Positions 1 to 15,100 of a stretch of DNA of 64,000 bases are shown here, piece by piece. Source of the stretch: Hyalella azteca. Its lineage: Eukaryota > Arthropoda > Malacostraca > Amphipoda > Hyalellidae. The notes below the pieces were generated by a model. It ran no database searches, was not told where the DNA came from, and worked only from the letters and a program-made list of their open reading frames with translations. Both the position numbers and the translations under genes were made by a program. The stretch lies in contig NW_025930401.1 of assembly GCF_000764305.2 (NCBI RefSeq), positions 62,001-126,000 of the forward strand. Direction: 5' to 3'. Each line of letters begins with the position of its first letter. Positions within the stretch are counted from its first letter, which is position 1.

Positions 1-142
1 ACATGGTCTGGAGAGCTAGCAGGTACAGCGCTGTGGACACGGCCCTCTCGCCACCGCTCTGCTGCATAGCTGTCAGCTCCCGCAGCTTTTCGCTGCCGCG
101 GAAGCGCACCCAGATTGTCAAACCGTACTTTGAGAGATCGTC
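1..142 (-). CDS. Smc5: Smc5 exon 21 (ABC signature, runs off the edge)
   Basis: Encodes DDLSKYGLTIWVRFRG and the signature QQSGGERAVSTALYLLALQ. This loop contacts the ATP bound by the Walker A of the partner. The exon is cut by the window edge; Walker B must lie left of base 1. Confidence 0.93.
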
Positions 143-3100
143 CTGGAGGAAGAATTTTTTCAGTTGAAACAAGTTAACTGCAAATGAACGATTGCTCTTC
201 ACATGAGGAGAAATGATTATTAAGCACAAGTATAAGACTAAACAATGATGATGATAAAATGGCGCCTTAGTTTGAGGTTTATAACAAAATCAAGATAAAT
301 TCCAGCTTACTCTCTTCGATTTCTTTCTTGTAATAGTTTTTACAATCTATTGTTGATCTGGAAAATCATATCTAATTCCAAAGAAATGCATACAGGGGTG
401 AAAAGAGTAAAGCTAAACGAGTAAAGCTCGAAGTTACAAAAATCTACGTTGCCTGTAGCTGAGTAAACACATTAAGAGAACATCACTGGCGTGCAGGTAG
501 TTAAGCTCCTCACTTCATTATCAGGAGTGCTGAGCTTGACTTCTCCAGCGCACTTCATCCTGGCCATGAGGCGGCTGAAGCTGGCACTGATAGTCTCGGT
601 GAGTTTGTTTATGCTGTTCAGCCATTCTGCTCGCATTGCCATCAGGTCTGACGTGCCTCGTTGCTCCTCTGTAGTCAATTTCTCCAGCTGAAGCGCTAAA
701 TTCTCGATGTTTTTCTTCCGTTGATTGAATTCAGCTACCACCTGATCGAAGAATAGTCAATTAAAAAAATTATAGTACATTGATTGACCGACCATCTGCT
801 ATAACAAACTTACATGTGATAACTTGAACGATTTGACTCTCAACCAAGACGCAAAAAAAACTCAGAGAAAATACAGTTGTAGAATAAAGAACTATGCCCT
901 TGAAATTTCTAGGCACTGGCATGCGTTAAGTAGTCGAAGAAATTAAAATCTCCCCCTTCACTTGATCGGGAAATATGTTCACCCCAATGTGACACAGGGT
1001 TTTTCCCTGTCAATAAACAACAAAAATGGAATTTTTCACCTCAGTCACACCAACATTCCAATGAAATAGATTTACGAGTAAGTGAATAACTGATGGAAAG
1101 TTAATGTTACAGCAAATTAGGCTGAACATAGGTTTTAAAGACCAGATATGAAAGGTTAACATCACTCCTACATGGTAAGAAAGAATTTCTGTTAAATACA
1201 AGCGCAACAAGAACACAAATGTCAACAACGGACCTGAGAATCAGCCGTGACAAGACAGTCTCTGTGAGCCTCGATCTTGTTGAGCTCTTCTTCTGTTGCT
1301 TCCAGGCCTTGGATGCCAGCGTTGAAACGGCTGCGTACCTGCAACATCCATCCAGTCTACAAATATTAACTTTTGGGACTGTAAATCATAAGTTAAAATC
1401 AGAATACAATAACCCCTTAGGTACTGCAAACGATTTACAACATGCTCTATTTTTAATCCATTTTCGTTTTGGAAAAAAACTACTCAATGGTAGTATTAAT
1501 AATTTCACCTCTTCGTCGATTTCCGTAGGTTTTTCAAGCCCAAGGGATCTCAAAAGTTCAGCCAACGTATCTTGGCCGGATCTCATTGACTCCCTCACTC
1601 GCATCGTAGCATCGTTTACTTCTTGCTGTCATGTTAAAACAAAGTAATAATTAATATTGTATGGATATTTGGGTCAAATTTTTTGAGGGAACTGTCGCAC
1701 AACAGCAACGAAGTGTCTGTTGAAAAATATATAACTATTCATTGACACTTATTCATTGGAGTTCTATGATAAGAAATTCTAGCTATATTGTCAGTATTTT
1801 TTTACAACGTTTGAGCAGGAAAATTTTTCACACTATTCATTTCACTCTCGTTTGCTCAATTAACAGAAATGACAAGAAGAAGCTCCTCTAGTTCTTCATT
1901 CTAAAAATATTAAATGAGTAGTATTAGATAAGGGTGGTTCATTTGGCCACTTTTGCAAGAGTCATAAGAATTCTAAAATTAAAAACATTACCTTCTTTAG
2001 AGCGACAGTTTCTTCCATCTCCTGGAAGGCGTTTGTGAGTTCGGTGACGGAATCACATTGATACTTGTAGTATGCGCGCATGATAACCAAGTTATGCTTA
2101 GCAGAGCAATGTCGCTGTCTCAGTTCGCACAAACCTTCAGCCGCCTTCAAAGCATCACGCGAGGCTAACTGTGAACACAGACAACCTTCCGATAAAATCA
2201 CGCCAGTCAATATCAACAGTTTCTCACATTCAAATTTGCTCCCAGGCCACACGGAAATCTTGCAATGAAAATGTCATACAGGATAAATAAAAATACCTAA
2301 CACAAACAGTGATTATCTCGATGAAACAGACATTAATTTCTAAGTGCAGTGAGCTATGATCTTTTAGAATGTGCAACTTTAACGAAAATTAGAAGCATAT
2401 ATGTATTTTCTACTTGCAATTTGGAAAATGAACATTTCGGGAACGCTGTTTTCGCACTTAAATGATCACCTGATTTCGCACCTGATTTTTCAATTTAAAT
2501 TGCATCTCTTATAAAATCATATAAAATATAATGCAGAATACAGGTACTGAAGGACTACTCAAGAAATTAAGGCTCTTTAGTTAGTAGATGAGCTACAGTC
2601 TTATCATCACAGGGTAAGCCGCACGTTGCTTCAACGGACCAGACATGTTTGGTAAACTCAATGAAGCAAGAAATTTCCAGTATTTTATATCTCTAATACA
2701 ATGCGCTCATTATATTTCGAATTATAAATAATATTTCTAATAGAATTCCTTCCTTTAATGATTAAAATACGACTAAACAATTGCAGAATGAATCTGTTTG
2801 CTTCTCCACTATCACATCCCTGCATCATCTATGACAGCATCGACGGCGATTGGTGGATGACAAATACGACCAATCAGAGCAACGTAATGCTGTGGTCGGT
2901 TGGGGAAACAGCTTCATAAAGAGACAAAAATTTTTTGGTGGAACCAGCCACCTAGTTCCTGTGGATCAACAAACCTAATATCCTATTCTGAGATAAAGAA
3001 CAGACTTCAACTGAGGACTATCTCATCTGTTAAATTAACCGCTATTGTTGTACTTTAAACTACTACGGTTTCAGTCATTTTTGGATGGACGGTGGTCACC

Positions 3101-6100
3101 TATGGGTTTAAATTTTAAACTGACGCACCTGCATTTTATGTTCTTTAAGTGCGAGGGCATCAGCGAGGTTAACTTGATCCTGAGCAGTGCGATTGATTTG
3201 TTCCTGCTTATGGTCCCGCCGCGCCAGTAACGTCTTCCTGTTGTTTGTGGAAGGATTTAATAAAGATAATATAAATACTGGTACACATCCTGCTGGTGCG
3301 TACAGTAAATCAAGTTGAAGACTAGACTAAACAAACTCGTGGCTGATTCTGCTATACCTAGATTGTGAATGTTATTGTAAATAAGTATTATTTCATCTTC
3401 ACATTCATATACAATTAGCAAAAAAATTGAATTTGGCTGCAAATGTCGGAGAAAGGAGCTGATGACTGGGGATAAAGAGAGTGGCACAGAAATGCTGCTA
3501 GGTGTCTAATTAAATCAAAAGAAGAAATAAAGCAAATCTTCACTCCAATTTATTTAATCAAAATGCAAAAAGAAAGAATACAGAAATTCCAATTTCTGAT
3601 GGCATTTTCGCAAATGGTTGTGGATGTTATCCTGTATGCAGGGAAACTTATAATCAGCTTCAGATATCTTGCATGGATTAATACGATAGATCATTAATAG
3701 TTCAAGTTTGCAGCATAAAAGTGAGCATTGAATAAAAAAGGCACTATTTTACGACCACCAAGACAAGCAGTAATATTAGAGGCGAACAATTGCAACATAG
3801 TGGATGCGAACTACTAACATTGGGATCAAAAATTGTCATATACCAACCAGAAGAAAAACTAATTCTAATTTAACATCAGTAGACAGACGACCAATGCTTT
3901 CTCATCATCAACTTCCAAGAAATAAGAAAAGCTTTTGTTAACATACACGAGGAAAAAAATTGTGGAAGCTTGTTCTGTGAAAAATTAACCTGTTATTGCG
4001 CTGCTGAAGCATTTGCTGCTTCTGGCGTCGCTTCTCCTCAATAGCGCGACTAAGCTCCGTCTCGCTGGCGTGCAGACACTTCAAGCGTTCCTCTTTCGAA
4101 TTTATTCTGTAAAAATGAACAAAATACAGAGTTTTCAGTACAAAAAATAGCCTGATAATTTTTTTTATTTTATTAGTCTATACTCTACAATAACCAGCAT
4201 TTTTTTTTTTGTATGCTCGTAGAGTACTTGCATAGCATAGCCAACCCTGTACATTTATGACGGTAATAAAAATCTGTCTGATAAATTTTATAGAACTTGA
4301 ATCGTAAGAACAGAATTAATTGCACAGGGAGTTTATTATATGCTCAAACAACTTTCAGGATATATAGGAATTATATATCCTGAATATGGCAAAAGAGAAG
4401 AACGGCCAAAGAAACAAAAATGTAATGATGTTAACTAGATAATACAAGCCAGGCAACGGCGATAGCCACACTGAGATTCGAAGATGAACTCACTCCTGCT
4501 GGAGTTGCCGGAGCTGTTCGTTGAGAGCATTAAGCCTGTCGTGCTGCAGGTTCTGCGTGAGCAGCATAGGCTTCTGCACCTGACTCAGGTTCGTCATTAC
4601 GTCGTTGGAGTAACGCGAACGACTTTGGGTATACCGGGAATCGGCTGCACAAAGACTAGAGGATAATAATAGTGTTCGCACGTGTACCTCAAAACAAATG
4701 TGCTCTTAATCATCACGAACCCCATTGTCATTACATGTAAATAAATAAATAATGAAAAAACAAAGGGGTAGAGTTGAACTTTTTTTTACTTCAAAACCAC
4801 GTCTACTGCCTAAATTAAGCAAGATGAACAGAGAACGATTAACAACTCTTGGTACTCGTCTCCCAACGGAGGTCCCAGAGGCCCACGTTTAAATTCAAAC
4901 TGTACTCAAACGAAATGAGCAATTACAAATTATGAGCGCACTCATTAACTGGAAATCTAACTTATAAGATTCATTATTAGCAACATTAAAGGTAGGTAGG
5001 TTTTGGCGCCTCGGTAACTATATGGACCCTCCATGCGGCATGCGTTCTCGATTGCAAAAAAAAGTAGGGAGCAACTGCCAAAGGCACAATATTAAAAGGT
5101 TTAGAGAAAAATCAAAAGTTGCAATAAATGAAGGTGCAGTTGTAAGGAACAACTCACCGATATAAAACGACATGAAATCTTTGAGAACTCGTTGAACGTT
5201 GACTTTGTCGCCCAGAGCAACGGGAATGTTGTGCAACTTGTATGTCTTGCAGAGGTAATGCAGCACAGCACCAGGTCCTTCAATTGTCTGGAGCAGGTAC
5301 GTGTCGAACCCCAAATTCCTGCCCAGTAGAGTAACATGAGGCTAAGACGAAGTATCCACTCCTTAAAAATCGGAATAGAATTCAGTGAAAAGCGGTCAGG
5401 CCCTTAAGCATCAAAAAAAATATGGTGACAAAACTTTAAAAAGCCAGATAACCGTGGCTACTTGCATTAAAAAATAATTCATAATCAGGCTATAACTAGT
5501 TAAACAACTTGCCTAGCAATACCCAACAAATCAAATTTTATTGCACAAGTATTTTATCAGTCTTTACAGAAATATGTGGTGAAATTGCTTCAGTCCTACA
5601 CGAACAATAAAGAGAGCATGTTGCGAAGTTCATACCATTGCATCTAAAAAACTAAAACTTCAAAAAGTACGAGAGAAAATAAAAAACACTGCCAAGCAAA
5701 TTCACCATTACTTTGTTTAATGAAATTATGGTGGAATTACTTGGCATTTCCTTCGCTATTAAATGCATGTTTTATACTAGTAATGTAGGTATCATTAATG
5801 ACTTATTCAGAAGTGGGATGGATTGGGAAGCCGTACTTGATGTAATGCTCAGGCTTGTCAGGTCTGAACTGGCTGAGGTCGTCACTGCCAGAGTGAACTA
5901 TGTTGATGGTCCATCTTTTCTCGTCCGTGAAACGCTTCAGTAAATTGACGTCGTCTTTATCGCGACACACAAAGGCAATGAGATCTGCTCTTGGCACTCT
6001 GTCCTCGACGTACTGCGCGTACTCAGGGCTCAGCACGTTGAGCTGAAATAAAAATTTCATTGAACAGCATCAAGTCTTTCACAGCAGGCAACCTGAGTCA

Positions 6101-9100
6101 GCATGAAAACCTTCAAGGTTAAGATATTTAAATGTCTGCCACTATGCGACATGTGATACTATGAAATATATGAGGCTATGACGCTCTTACCAAAGTACAA
6201 ATAGGAGGATAAACAACGTCCTTGAATCGATTGGTGTTCTGCTGCAGCCAAATTGCTGCCTGGTATGCATCGCGGTGACGTTGTTGAAGGAGCTGAAGAC
6301 GCCGCTGTAACACGAGCACAATTAACTATAAAATTACAAAGTTTTGAGTAAAGACGAGTCACTGTACTAACCTTGATGCAATGGAACTGTCAGTCCCAGT
6401 GAAATCAGTACATTAGATCCATATATTTCAATCAACAGATCGTGAGAGTAAGTATAATAAAATTGATTATAAATTAACTGAAATAACTTAAACTCACAAA
6501 GAACAATGCCATGATTGGGGTAGCATATTACCTGGGAGGTGTCGTTGAGATTGTCTATACGCTGCTTGAGGTCGCGGGCGGTGGCCAGGTGGTTGCGACG
6601 CGTGTCCTGAACCTCGAGAGCTTCTTCCTGCACGCCCGCCAGGCGTCTGGACAAACCCTGCCCTTCGAGCGTGAGCTCGTTGATGGCGCGCGTCAGAGTC
6701 TCTTCTGTGACCAAGAGGTTGCGGATTGTTATAACGTTCAATAGTAGGTTATTTGAAGTAACGTACAATAGTGTGTTATTTGAAGTAATGTTCAATAGTG
6801 TGTTATTTGAAGTAATGTTCAATAGTGTGTTATTTGAAGTAACGTACAATAGTAGGTTATTTGAAGTAACGTTCAATAGTGTGTTATTTGAAGTAACGTT
6901 CAATAGTGTGTTATTTGAAGTAACGTTCAATAGTGTGTTATTTGAAGTAACGTTCAATAATGTGTTATTTGAAGTAACGTACAATAGTGTTATTCGAAGT
7001 AACGTTCAATAATGTGTTATTTGAAGTAACGTTCAATAGTGTGTTATTTGAAGTAACGTTCAATAGTGTGTTATTTGAAGTAACATTCAATAGTGTGTTA
7101 TTTGAAGTAATGTACAATAGTGTTATTTGAAGTAATATACAATAGTGTTATATGAAGTAACATACAATAGTGCTGTTAAGCGTTGTTAATGCTGAATGAG
7201 GAGTTCCTGAACGTCCAACAGGAAACTTGTCCTAGACACTGATTAATTTTTCCCTAATCTTGTCATTTTTATACGAAATTCGTCATTAATGTATGAAAAT
7301 GTGATAATAGCATCCCATAAGTCCGGTCAGATCCGGCTTCTCATTAAAGAGTTGATCAAACGATGAAACAAGCACAAGATAAAATTACCGTCCATCACAC
7401 CAATCTTGCCCTCTTGTTCATCAAGAGCTTAGCTTCTCATTAAAGAGTTGATCAAACGATGAAACAAGCACAAGATAAAATTACCGTCCATCACACCAAT
7501 CTTGCCCTCTTGTTCATCAAGAGTTTCTATCTGTGACTCGATGGTGGCAAGCTGCTTGTGGAGGTCCTGCAGTTGCCGCTGCTGCTGGTGGTGGACTTTT
7601 TCCTTGTTTTCGTAATCACGCACGGCGTCTTGCCGCTGCTCCACGAAGTCATTCAAGCGGCTCTCAAGACTTGTTGCCTCTGAACTAATATTTGACACCA
7701 CGCGCTCCTGATCATCAATGGGAACAACAATAATGGTAGAACTTAATTAATTTTTCAGCCTATTGTAAGATATCAAAACAAAGAAATTGATTAAATTCCT
7801 CACATTCTGATGAACCCTTTCAAAAAAAATTTAAAAAGATAAATATCATACGCAAGAAAAATCAACCTTGCATATTTGAATGCCTACCAAGATCAAGCCA
7901 TTGGTATTAGGAATACCAGAAAAGTGGCATAAAAATCTCACCTCAATCAATATTTTCTTTTTCATGTCCTCGGAATCATTTTTGACTGCTGTTATTCGAT
8001 CCACATCAGGCTGCCAGCGATCTTTGAGTCTGCAGGATTTGTAGAAAGGATAATACGTAAAACCAGCAATAATATAAATGGAAACTGCCAGAAAACCGCG
8101 AATGGTTTCTTCTTCAGCTATGTCCATTAATAAATCTTTAAATTTAACCTTCTAACTTCTCTCCGAAAGCCATATCGTTAGTACAACAAACCAATATAAA
8201 TTTAAAACTAGTTCCTTAGTCAATACCTATATTAAGGCCGCTTTGATAGGACCTGAAAGTAAGGTTGAAGGCAATGGCCCAGATTTGATCTGTCAAAATA
8301 AATGAGCTGAATTTGATAATCACAGAAATTAAGAATCAGAAAGAAAGATATGTAAAGATTGAGGTCTGGAGCTCACAAATAATAATTTCATTAGAGATAC
8401 TAGATTCATCTAATGGATTTCAATGTTACAAGATTCCAGCAAGTTCCTAAACATACGCTTTTAGTTCAGCTACTAAAGCATCTCTATTTTTCTTTCGTTC
8501 AATGTGATCGACGCGGAGTTTGGTATACAGGAACCACAGTCGCCGTTGTTGAAGTTTTTCAATTTCACGTTGAAGTTGTGCCCGCTTATGGTGGTTTTGT
8601 ACTTCGGCATCAACTCTGTGGGATAAAACAATTCCTTAATTAAAGTTTCTATTACTATAGCAGTTTTCGTGATATTGTCATCTAATTAACATAGTTAACA
8701 AACACAGTGTGGAGAATAGAGATGAATTCTTTTTTTAGTGAATCACATATGCTGCAGTACATTATCGAGACTTTAAAAATAAGAGGACTTAGGGCTGAGT
8801 GGGCAAAAAAATGACAAAGCCAAAGTGCAAAATATCTATGTCAAGCACAGACCTTTGATTCTTATCGACTTCTGTCTGGTGCTGCTCCCGTATTTGCTGC
8901 TGGCGTTGACGCAGCTGCTGTAAATCTCCCCCCCGCGAGCACAGCTGCATGTGTTGATTGTATAGCTGCTGACCACCTGATTCCATAGATATAAAATAGT
9001 TAAAAACATGAGATAAGTTTCATACTTTGGTTTTGATTTCAGTGCCAGGCTGTAGGAGAAACGTTCACCTTACTTAGCGCCCTATTCTTCCCACACCTTA

Positions 9101-12100
9101 GTTCATTTCTGTTAGCATTTCATTGATAGCAGATAGACAATTTCATTGATTTTACGTCCTCCAGCTCCCAACAGGTGAGCCTAGTAACACCCGAGATTAA
9201 TTAGCTTTTTTGTATGTTATACTTTATATCTTGCGTTACCATGAGTGGTGTGTCTTGTACATTACGTGAAATCAATAAAACTTTACTTTATTAGACACAC
9301 TTATTTAGCATGCTTCTTTTCACAGGTCAGACCCATATGGCAGCACCTGTTTCCCAAAAGTTCTTATCTTAATTAGGATCCATATCTTTAAAATTATCTT
9401 TGTTTGAATTTGTAATATTGTCAAAATCAAGTAATAATTTAATTTATACTGTTAAATAATTACACTTAATCAAACAATACAAATTCATTTATTTATATTT
9501 ATTCTGCATACTACCCCAACTAATTGAGAAGAACCTGAAACCTTGACATATGCGTAAATAGCACTGCTTGTAATAGGTACTGTGCAGTAGAAGGCAGACA
9601 CAGAAGTATGATTCTCAGTATATAATACTTTAGTTTGATATCTCAGGATATTTTTAATAATGTAACCAAGTAAAGAGAAAAAGCAATTAAAATGGAATGT
9701 TATATTACTCGTAAGACTTCTATCGCATTTTCATTACTTCTATTGAATAACCTGAAACACACTTGATGCAATAATGTCTTTTAATTCATATATTAAACAA
9801 AATTACAGAAGAAAATCATGTTTAATAGGACCAATATAAATTTAACCCAAATTGTGATGCTTACCAACAGTTTTTTCTGTGTTCTCCAGGAGCTGCATGC
9901 TGTTCATTTTGGCAAACTCTACAACTCGATCTTGAGGCAGGAACTGGCACAAGTTGTCCACTTGGATCCCTAGCTTCTTCAAATTTGAGTCCACCTGAGA
10001 TGAATGGAAAAATTTAAATGCAAACTCACAAAAATGATTTACAGACAAAACGAAAAACTGCAAAATTTTTGAAATGATTTCCAGGAAATACAGAATGCTT
10101 GACCAAGGATTTAACAAATATAAAACATTATTTGAAATTGTGATAAAGCCGAGCAATCACCATTGATTCCCAGAGCAATCAACAAATCAAATTTCCCCAT
10201 ATAGGCTAGAAATAAAACCATGGGATTTTAGAGGGTTCTACTCTAGGTACTCTATTGCAATATTTCACTGACCTCTTTGAAGGAGACACTTTGTCCCTGC
10301 AGGTAGAATTGATTGGCATTGGCTTTGTTGAACTCTCGGCGCACCACCAAATTACCACCTCTGACAACAATGGATAATCAAGTTACATCTTGATCAAAAT
10401 AATGGTTATAAGACCCAAGATCTTCAAGCAAAAATTTGCAACAAATCAACAGTACACCTAGGTCAAGGCCCATCATATATATAAGCAATAGTATTTTTCA
10501 GCTAAATATATTAGAATATTGTATAAATTGATATAAATTTTTATTTATTTCATGGCTACTTGGTAATTTGTAAATTTTTACAGTGAAACATAAAAGTAAG
10601 TTTGAACGATAATGCAGTAATTTGATTGTCTTTTAAATTATACCTACATAGGACAGCAGGAATATGGAAGATTGCAATTTTAATGAGGAGTGACATTTTC
10701 CATAAACACACAAGTTTTAAATTTTTATGTTGAACATGATTAACTAGATTAGAGCTAAAATAATTGTAAAAAAATTGAAACAAACCAAGAGGAGACTAAA
10801 TTACACCAATAAGATGATAAATTATTACGAAAAAATGATCAGTGTTCTTTGAACACATTCAAGGGGAGCATGTCTGTCAAAAATAGAAAATTTTGGCTTT
10901 TCCTGTTTTTGGTCTCATTTTAAAGATCAGAAACTGCGCTTCAAGAGTTTTTTGGCTCTCCTGAAAAGTTTTGATTTCATCTTAAAAATCTATCTCCTCC
11001 TATGATTTTCAAGCAACAGCATTCAGTCAGAGACATACCATTCAATTTGTAAGAAAAAATATCTAGAGATCATCTGATCATTTTTTAAATTTCTTTTTTG
11101 TTTTGATCATATTTTGACAAAAAGAGGGGTCAAAATTGGAAAAAAATTATAGGAAAAAAATAACCAAAAAGTTTTAAAAAATGACCAATGATATTTAGAA
11201 ATGGGTCTTATGCATCAAATGATATGTCTCTATGTCTCTCAATGTTGTAGCTTGAAAATCCTAGGCAGAGATAGATTTTTACAGTCTGCCTTTTTTGCCA
11301 TTTTCTAAGAATTTCACTTTTTCTTTCATTTTTCAAAAAATTGACATGAACAAAAAAAGTCATCAATTTCTATTGTATATACTACGTATAAAAGTTTCAC
11401 AGTGATCCGCCCATAAACAAAAAAATTTTTGTTGACTGACATGCTCCTCTTAATACATACTTTCAAAAAGACGTGTGAAATATTTTTGAAAAAACTAATA
11501 TTCAGAGAAAAATGAAATAGGCAATCATGAATTAATTAAAACAAATCTAGGAAAACTTATTCCTTAAACAAACTACTGTTAAGCTTAATCAAATGTTTAA
11601 ATATTGCATACTTGCGACTCTGTCCTCTGAAGATTTCAACTTCAATGACAGCCATTTCTTTCCCATGCTTGACATACTCGCTGACCTGCCACGAATATGA
11701 TAAATTTAATTTCACTCTTAGGTGGTAAGTTTAAAATGCTCTCTTCCAAAATTTATCATCTTGAAATTTTTTTAATTACTTTTTAATGGGATCATGAAGT
11801 TGCAAATGATAAGTCATTTGTGACTTACTAATCAACTTCTAAATCTGTGTACAAGTGCCACTGAAACAATCCAGTGTAGACAGGACATTTAAGGGTAGTT
11901 TCTCCTTCCATCAACAAGAAATGATGTATATACGGGCCAAATTGATGCTTAAAAAATTGGATCAGTACTCACTGCAGTGAGTAACAGAGCACACATATTC
12001 TTATGCATCCGTCTGTGAAATCACAGATGGATGGACATGACGAGCACAATAGCACCTTTCTTTCATAAATGAAAAAAATGTGCTATAAATAGGGCTTTTG

Positions 12101-15100
12101 CACAAGATGCCTAAAAGAGACAGCATGCATGCAACCACACACTAGTTCCAAAATATGCAAGAAATGATAGGAAAATTGGATATTTCAAAATCAAAGGATT
12201 CCAAGCACAAAGTTCAGCTACAACTAAAGAGCACCTCCTTTCCTCTTCCTGTAACAGTAGTCTTGTTACTCAGCACCAGAGCCAGTCCACACATGATGGT
12301 CGATTTCCCAGTGCCGTTTGGACCAATAATAACATTGAGATGGGGCTTTGGGCATAACTCCATCTCATCAAATGTCCTGGAAGATAATTTACAGTCAACA
12401 GATATTGTATAGATTGAATTTGTATTTAATTTGAAGCTAGAACTTGGGATCAGACAATAAAATTTCTATACATAAATAGCAAAAATTCTGTATAAACTTA
12501 TAATTTGTTAAATTGTTTAAGTTAAAAATCAATTTTAATATTGATCATACAAATATAGAGCAAAACTATCCAACTGTAATTTGATTTGACATAATTAGGA
12601 CACTGAAATTAATTCAAGTGTGCTATTTCAATCATTTTTTGAAAATGCACATGCATAATATTATGTCAAATAGTCAAAGACATACATTTTACAAGCAGTA
12701 ATCATCAAATCATGAGCATGGTAGGGGATTAAAATACAAGTGTGACAATAATCAATTTATGGTTGGCTAAGGCATGATATTGTAACCTCACAAAACACAA
12801 ATAAACCTGTTTATAGAGAAGTGTTAAATATGACTGATATTTTATAAATATTGTAATTACTACACTGGAGAAAATAGCACATATTTTCAAACAAAATTCA
12901 GTTTACATACAAATTATGAGGTCCAATCTCCTTAATTAATGAGTTTAGATCATCATTTATGCAACACTTTGAATTGAACATAGTGGTTCTAAAATTGCTG
13001 GGGTCCTGATTGGTTCATAATCTATATTGAAAGTGGTCCAGGAACCAAATTAATTCATTTGATTTAAGAAAAATTTGATTAGATCAATTAATTACTCAGC
13101 CCCAAGCTACATATTTGGAGCACTTGGTCACAAATATATGCTTCACTATTCACTAACACTGGCACAACCTTAGAGGAACATCAACATCTGTTAACCCTTT
13201 ACCGCCTGATTTTCTAGGTAGAGAATCGCAAATTTCACTTTTCCAGTTTTTAGTCTCACCTTAAAGCTGACATTCTGACCTATCCAACGGTACCAAAATC
13301 ATCTCTGTACATTGATTTATGCCTTGACAACCTTGTGAAAGGGTTAGGGGTGGGGGAGTTCTTTCACACACATTTAAGACAGGCAAAAATTACCAGCCGG
13401 TCACATAAATAGACGGTCTGAAGACGCTGATCTTTAGTTACCCGGCTGCTGTCATGTGGGATGGTGCTCATGCAATCGTTCCCACCATCCTTGACTGAAT
13501 TTCAGCTCCAGTAGCATCTTGTCTTGTATCCATGCCACCTTGAATGCCTATTTCGAGGCGCTTGGGACTTTCACACGCTCTACTGAACATTTACACTTAT
13601 TGTCACTGCAAACCTATCTCCTCCTAGAGTTTTTAAGCTACAGCAATGAGAGATATACTGATTGATTTGCAAATAAAAGATCTAGAGATTGGTTGTAGCT
13701 TTTTTTTTCAACTTCGCTATAGTTTTGAAAATATTTTGAAAAAAGGAGGGGGAAGTTTGAAAGGGTGGGGGGAGGAAATAAATTTTTTTTAAATGCCCAC
13801 CCCACCCACAAAAATTAGAATTTTGAAAAACAGCAAGGACCAATCAATAGATATGGTCCTTATGCATCGAATGATTTGCGTCTTGATGCTGTAGCTTGAA
13901 AGTCCTAGGAGGAGATAGATTTCTTCTACAGTACCCCCTTTTTGGCTGTTTTCTAAGAATTTCACATTTCCTTTCATTTTTCTTGAAAAATTTACATGTA
14001 CAAAAAAGTCTTAGATTTATTTTTTTTACATATGTGCACCAAGTTTCAGAGTGATCCATCAGTAAATAACCTAAATAAAATTTAAACAAGAAATTGGAAA
14101 TTTCCATTGGAAATTGGAAATTTTATTTCAGTTATTTACAGACAAATAACTTTGAAACTTGGTACACATATGTAAAAAAATAAATCGAAGACTTTTTTGT
14201 TTGTGTGAATTTTTCAAAAAAATGAAAGAAAACGTGAAATTCTTAGAAAACCGGTGTTTTTTAAAGGCGACTTCCACACTCAGGATGATGTATGTTTTCG
14301 GTGAATTTTCCCGCGTATTTTCACTTTTTTTAAGCTATTGCTGTGCACAGTTGGTGCAATGTAATGAAAATTGATTATCTTCGCGCACGTGTTCGCGCAA
14401 TCCCGGCCATCTTTATTTTAGAAGAAATTTTCTCCAAAGTCATATGGCAACACTGAACACCATCTGTTTACATTTCGTATGTATAACAGCCGCAGTTTAC
14501 ATTTGGTGGTAAAGAGTTAAAGTTGAAGAAAGCATGTTCAGTGATATAGCAATTTGTTAGATTAAGACAGAACAGATTAGACAGACCAGATTAATAGGTG
14601 ATTTTGTCCAATTCACAGGTAGCTTCTGCACAATTTTCCAATTTGTTAAGAGTTAAGTAGGCCATTCCTAGAATTTCATTCTGCCAAGGAAATTAGGAAA
14701 TGACCCAGCATAGTATTAAATAAGATTTTTCACAACTAGTGCCTAGTACCGTAAAATGGGGTAACTTAGACCGGCGGGGTAACTTAGACCGGCGGGGTAA
14801 CTTAGAGTCTTAGATCACTTTTCGTCTTTTTAACAAAAACCCCCAAAACTCAAAAACTATTTGACATACCTAGAAAAATTTTGTCAATGGGCATTAAAGG
14901 CCTAAATACTGACTACTGAGGCTAGCCTACATAACACAATAGAAAGATTTAAAAAGTTTGCATAGCTATCTAATAGGTTTAAAAATTAAAACTGTGACCC
15001 ACGAAAAAAAGCTAGTATTATTTAAAGCCTGTCAGAGTACCCCCTCCAATTTTTTTATTTTTTGGTAAAACAACTCCAGGTTTTGACTTTTGATGCATTG

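Noticed and set aside
1219..1647. 142-codon plus-strand open frame
   Set aside because: It is antisense to Smc5 exons 18 and 19, whose minus-strand frames have clear family and splice support.
6733..7172. Regular 27-bp repeats as a possible CRISPR array or a repetitive protein (N-T-L-L-x-V-T-S-N)
   Set aside because: Units are contiguous without unique spacers, lie in an intron of a eukaryotic gene, and read open only because 27 is divisible by three.
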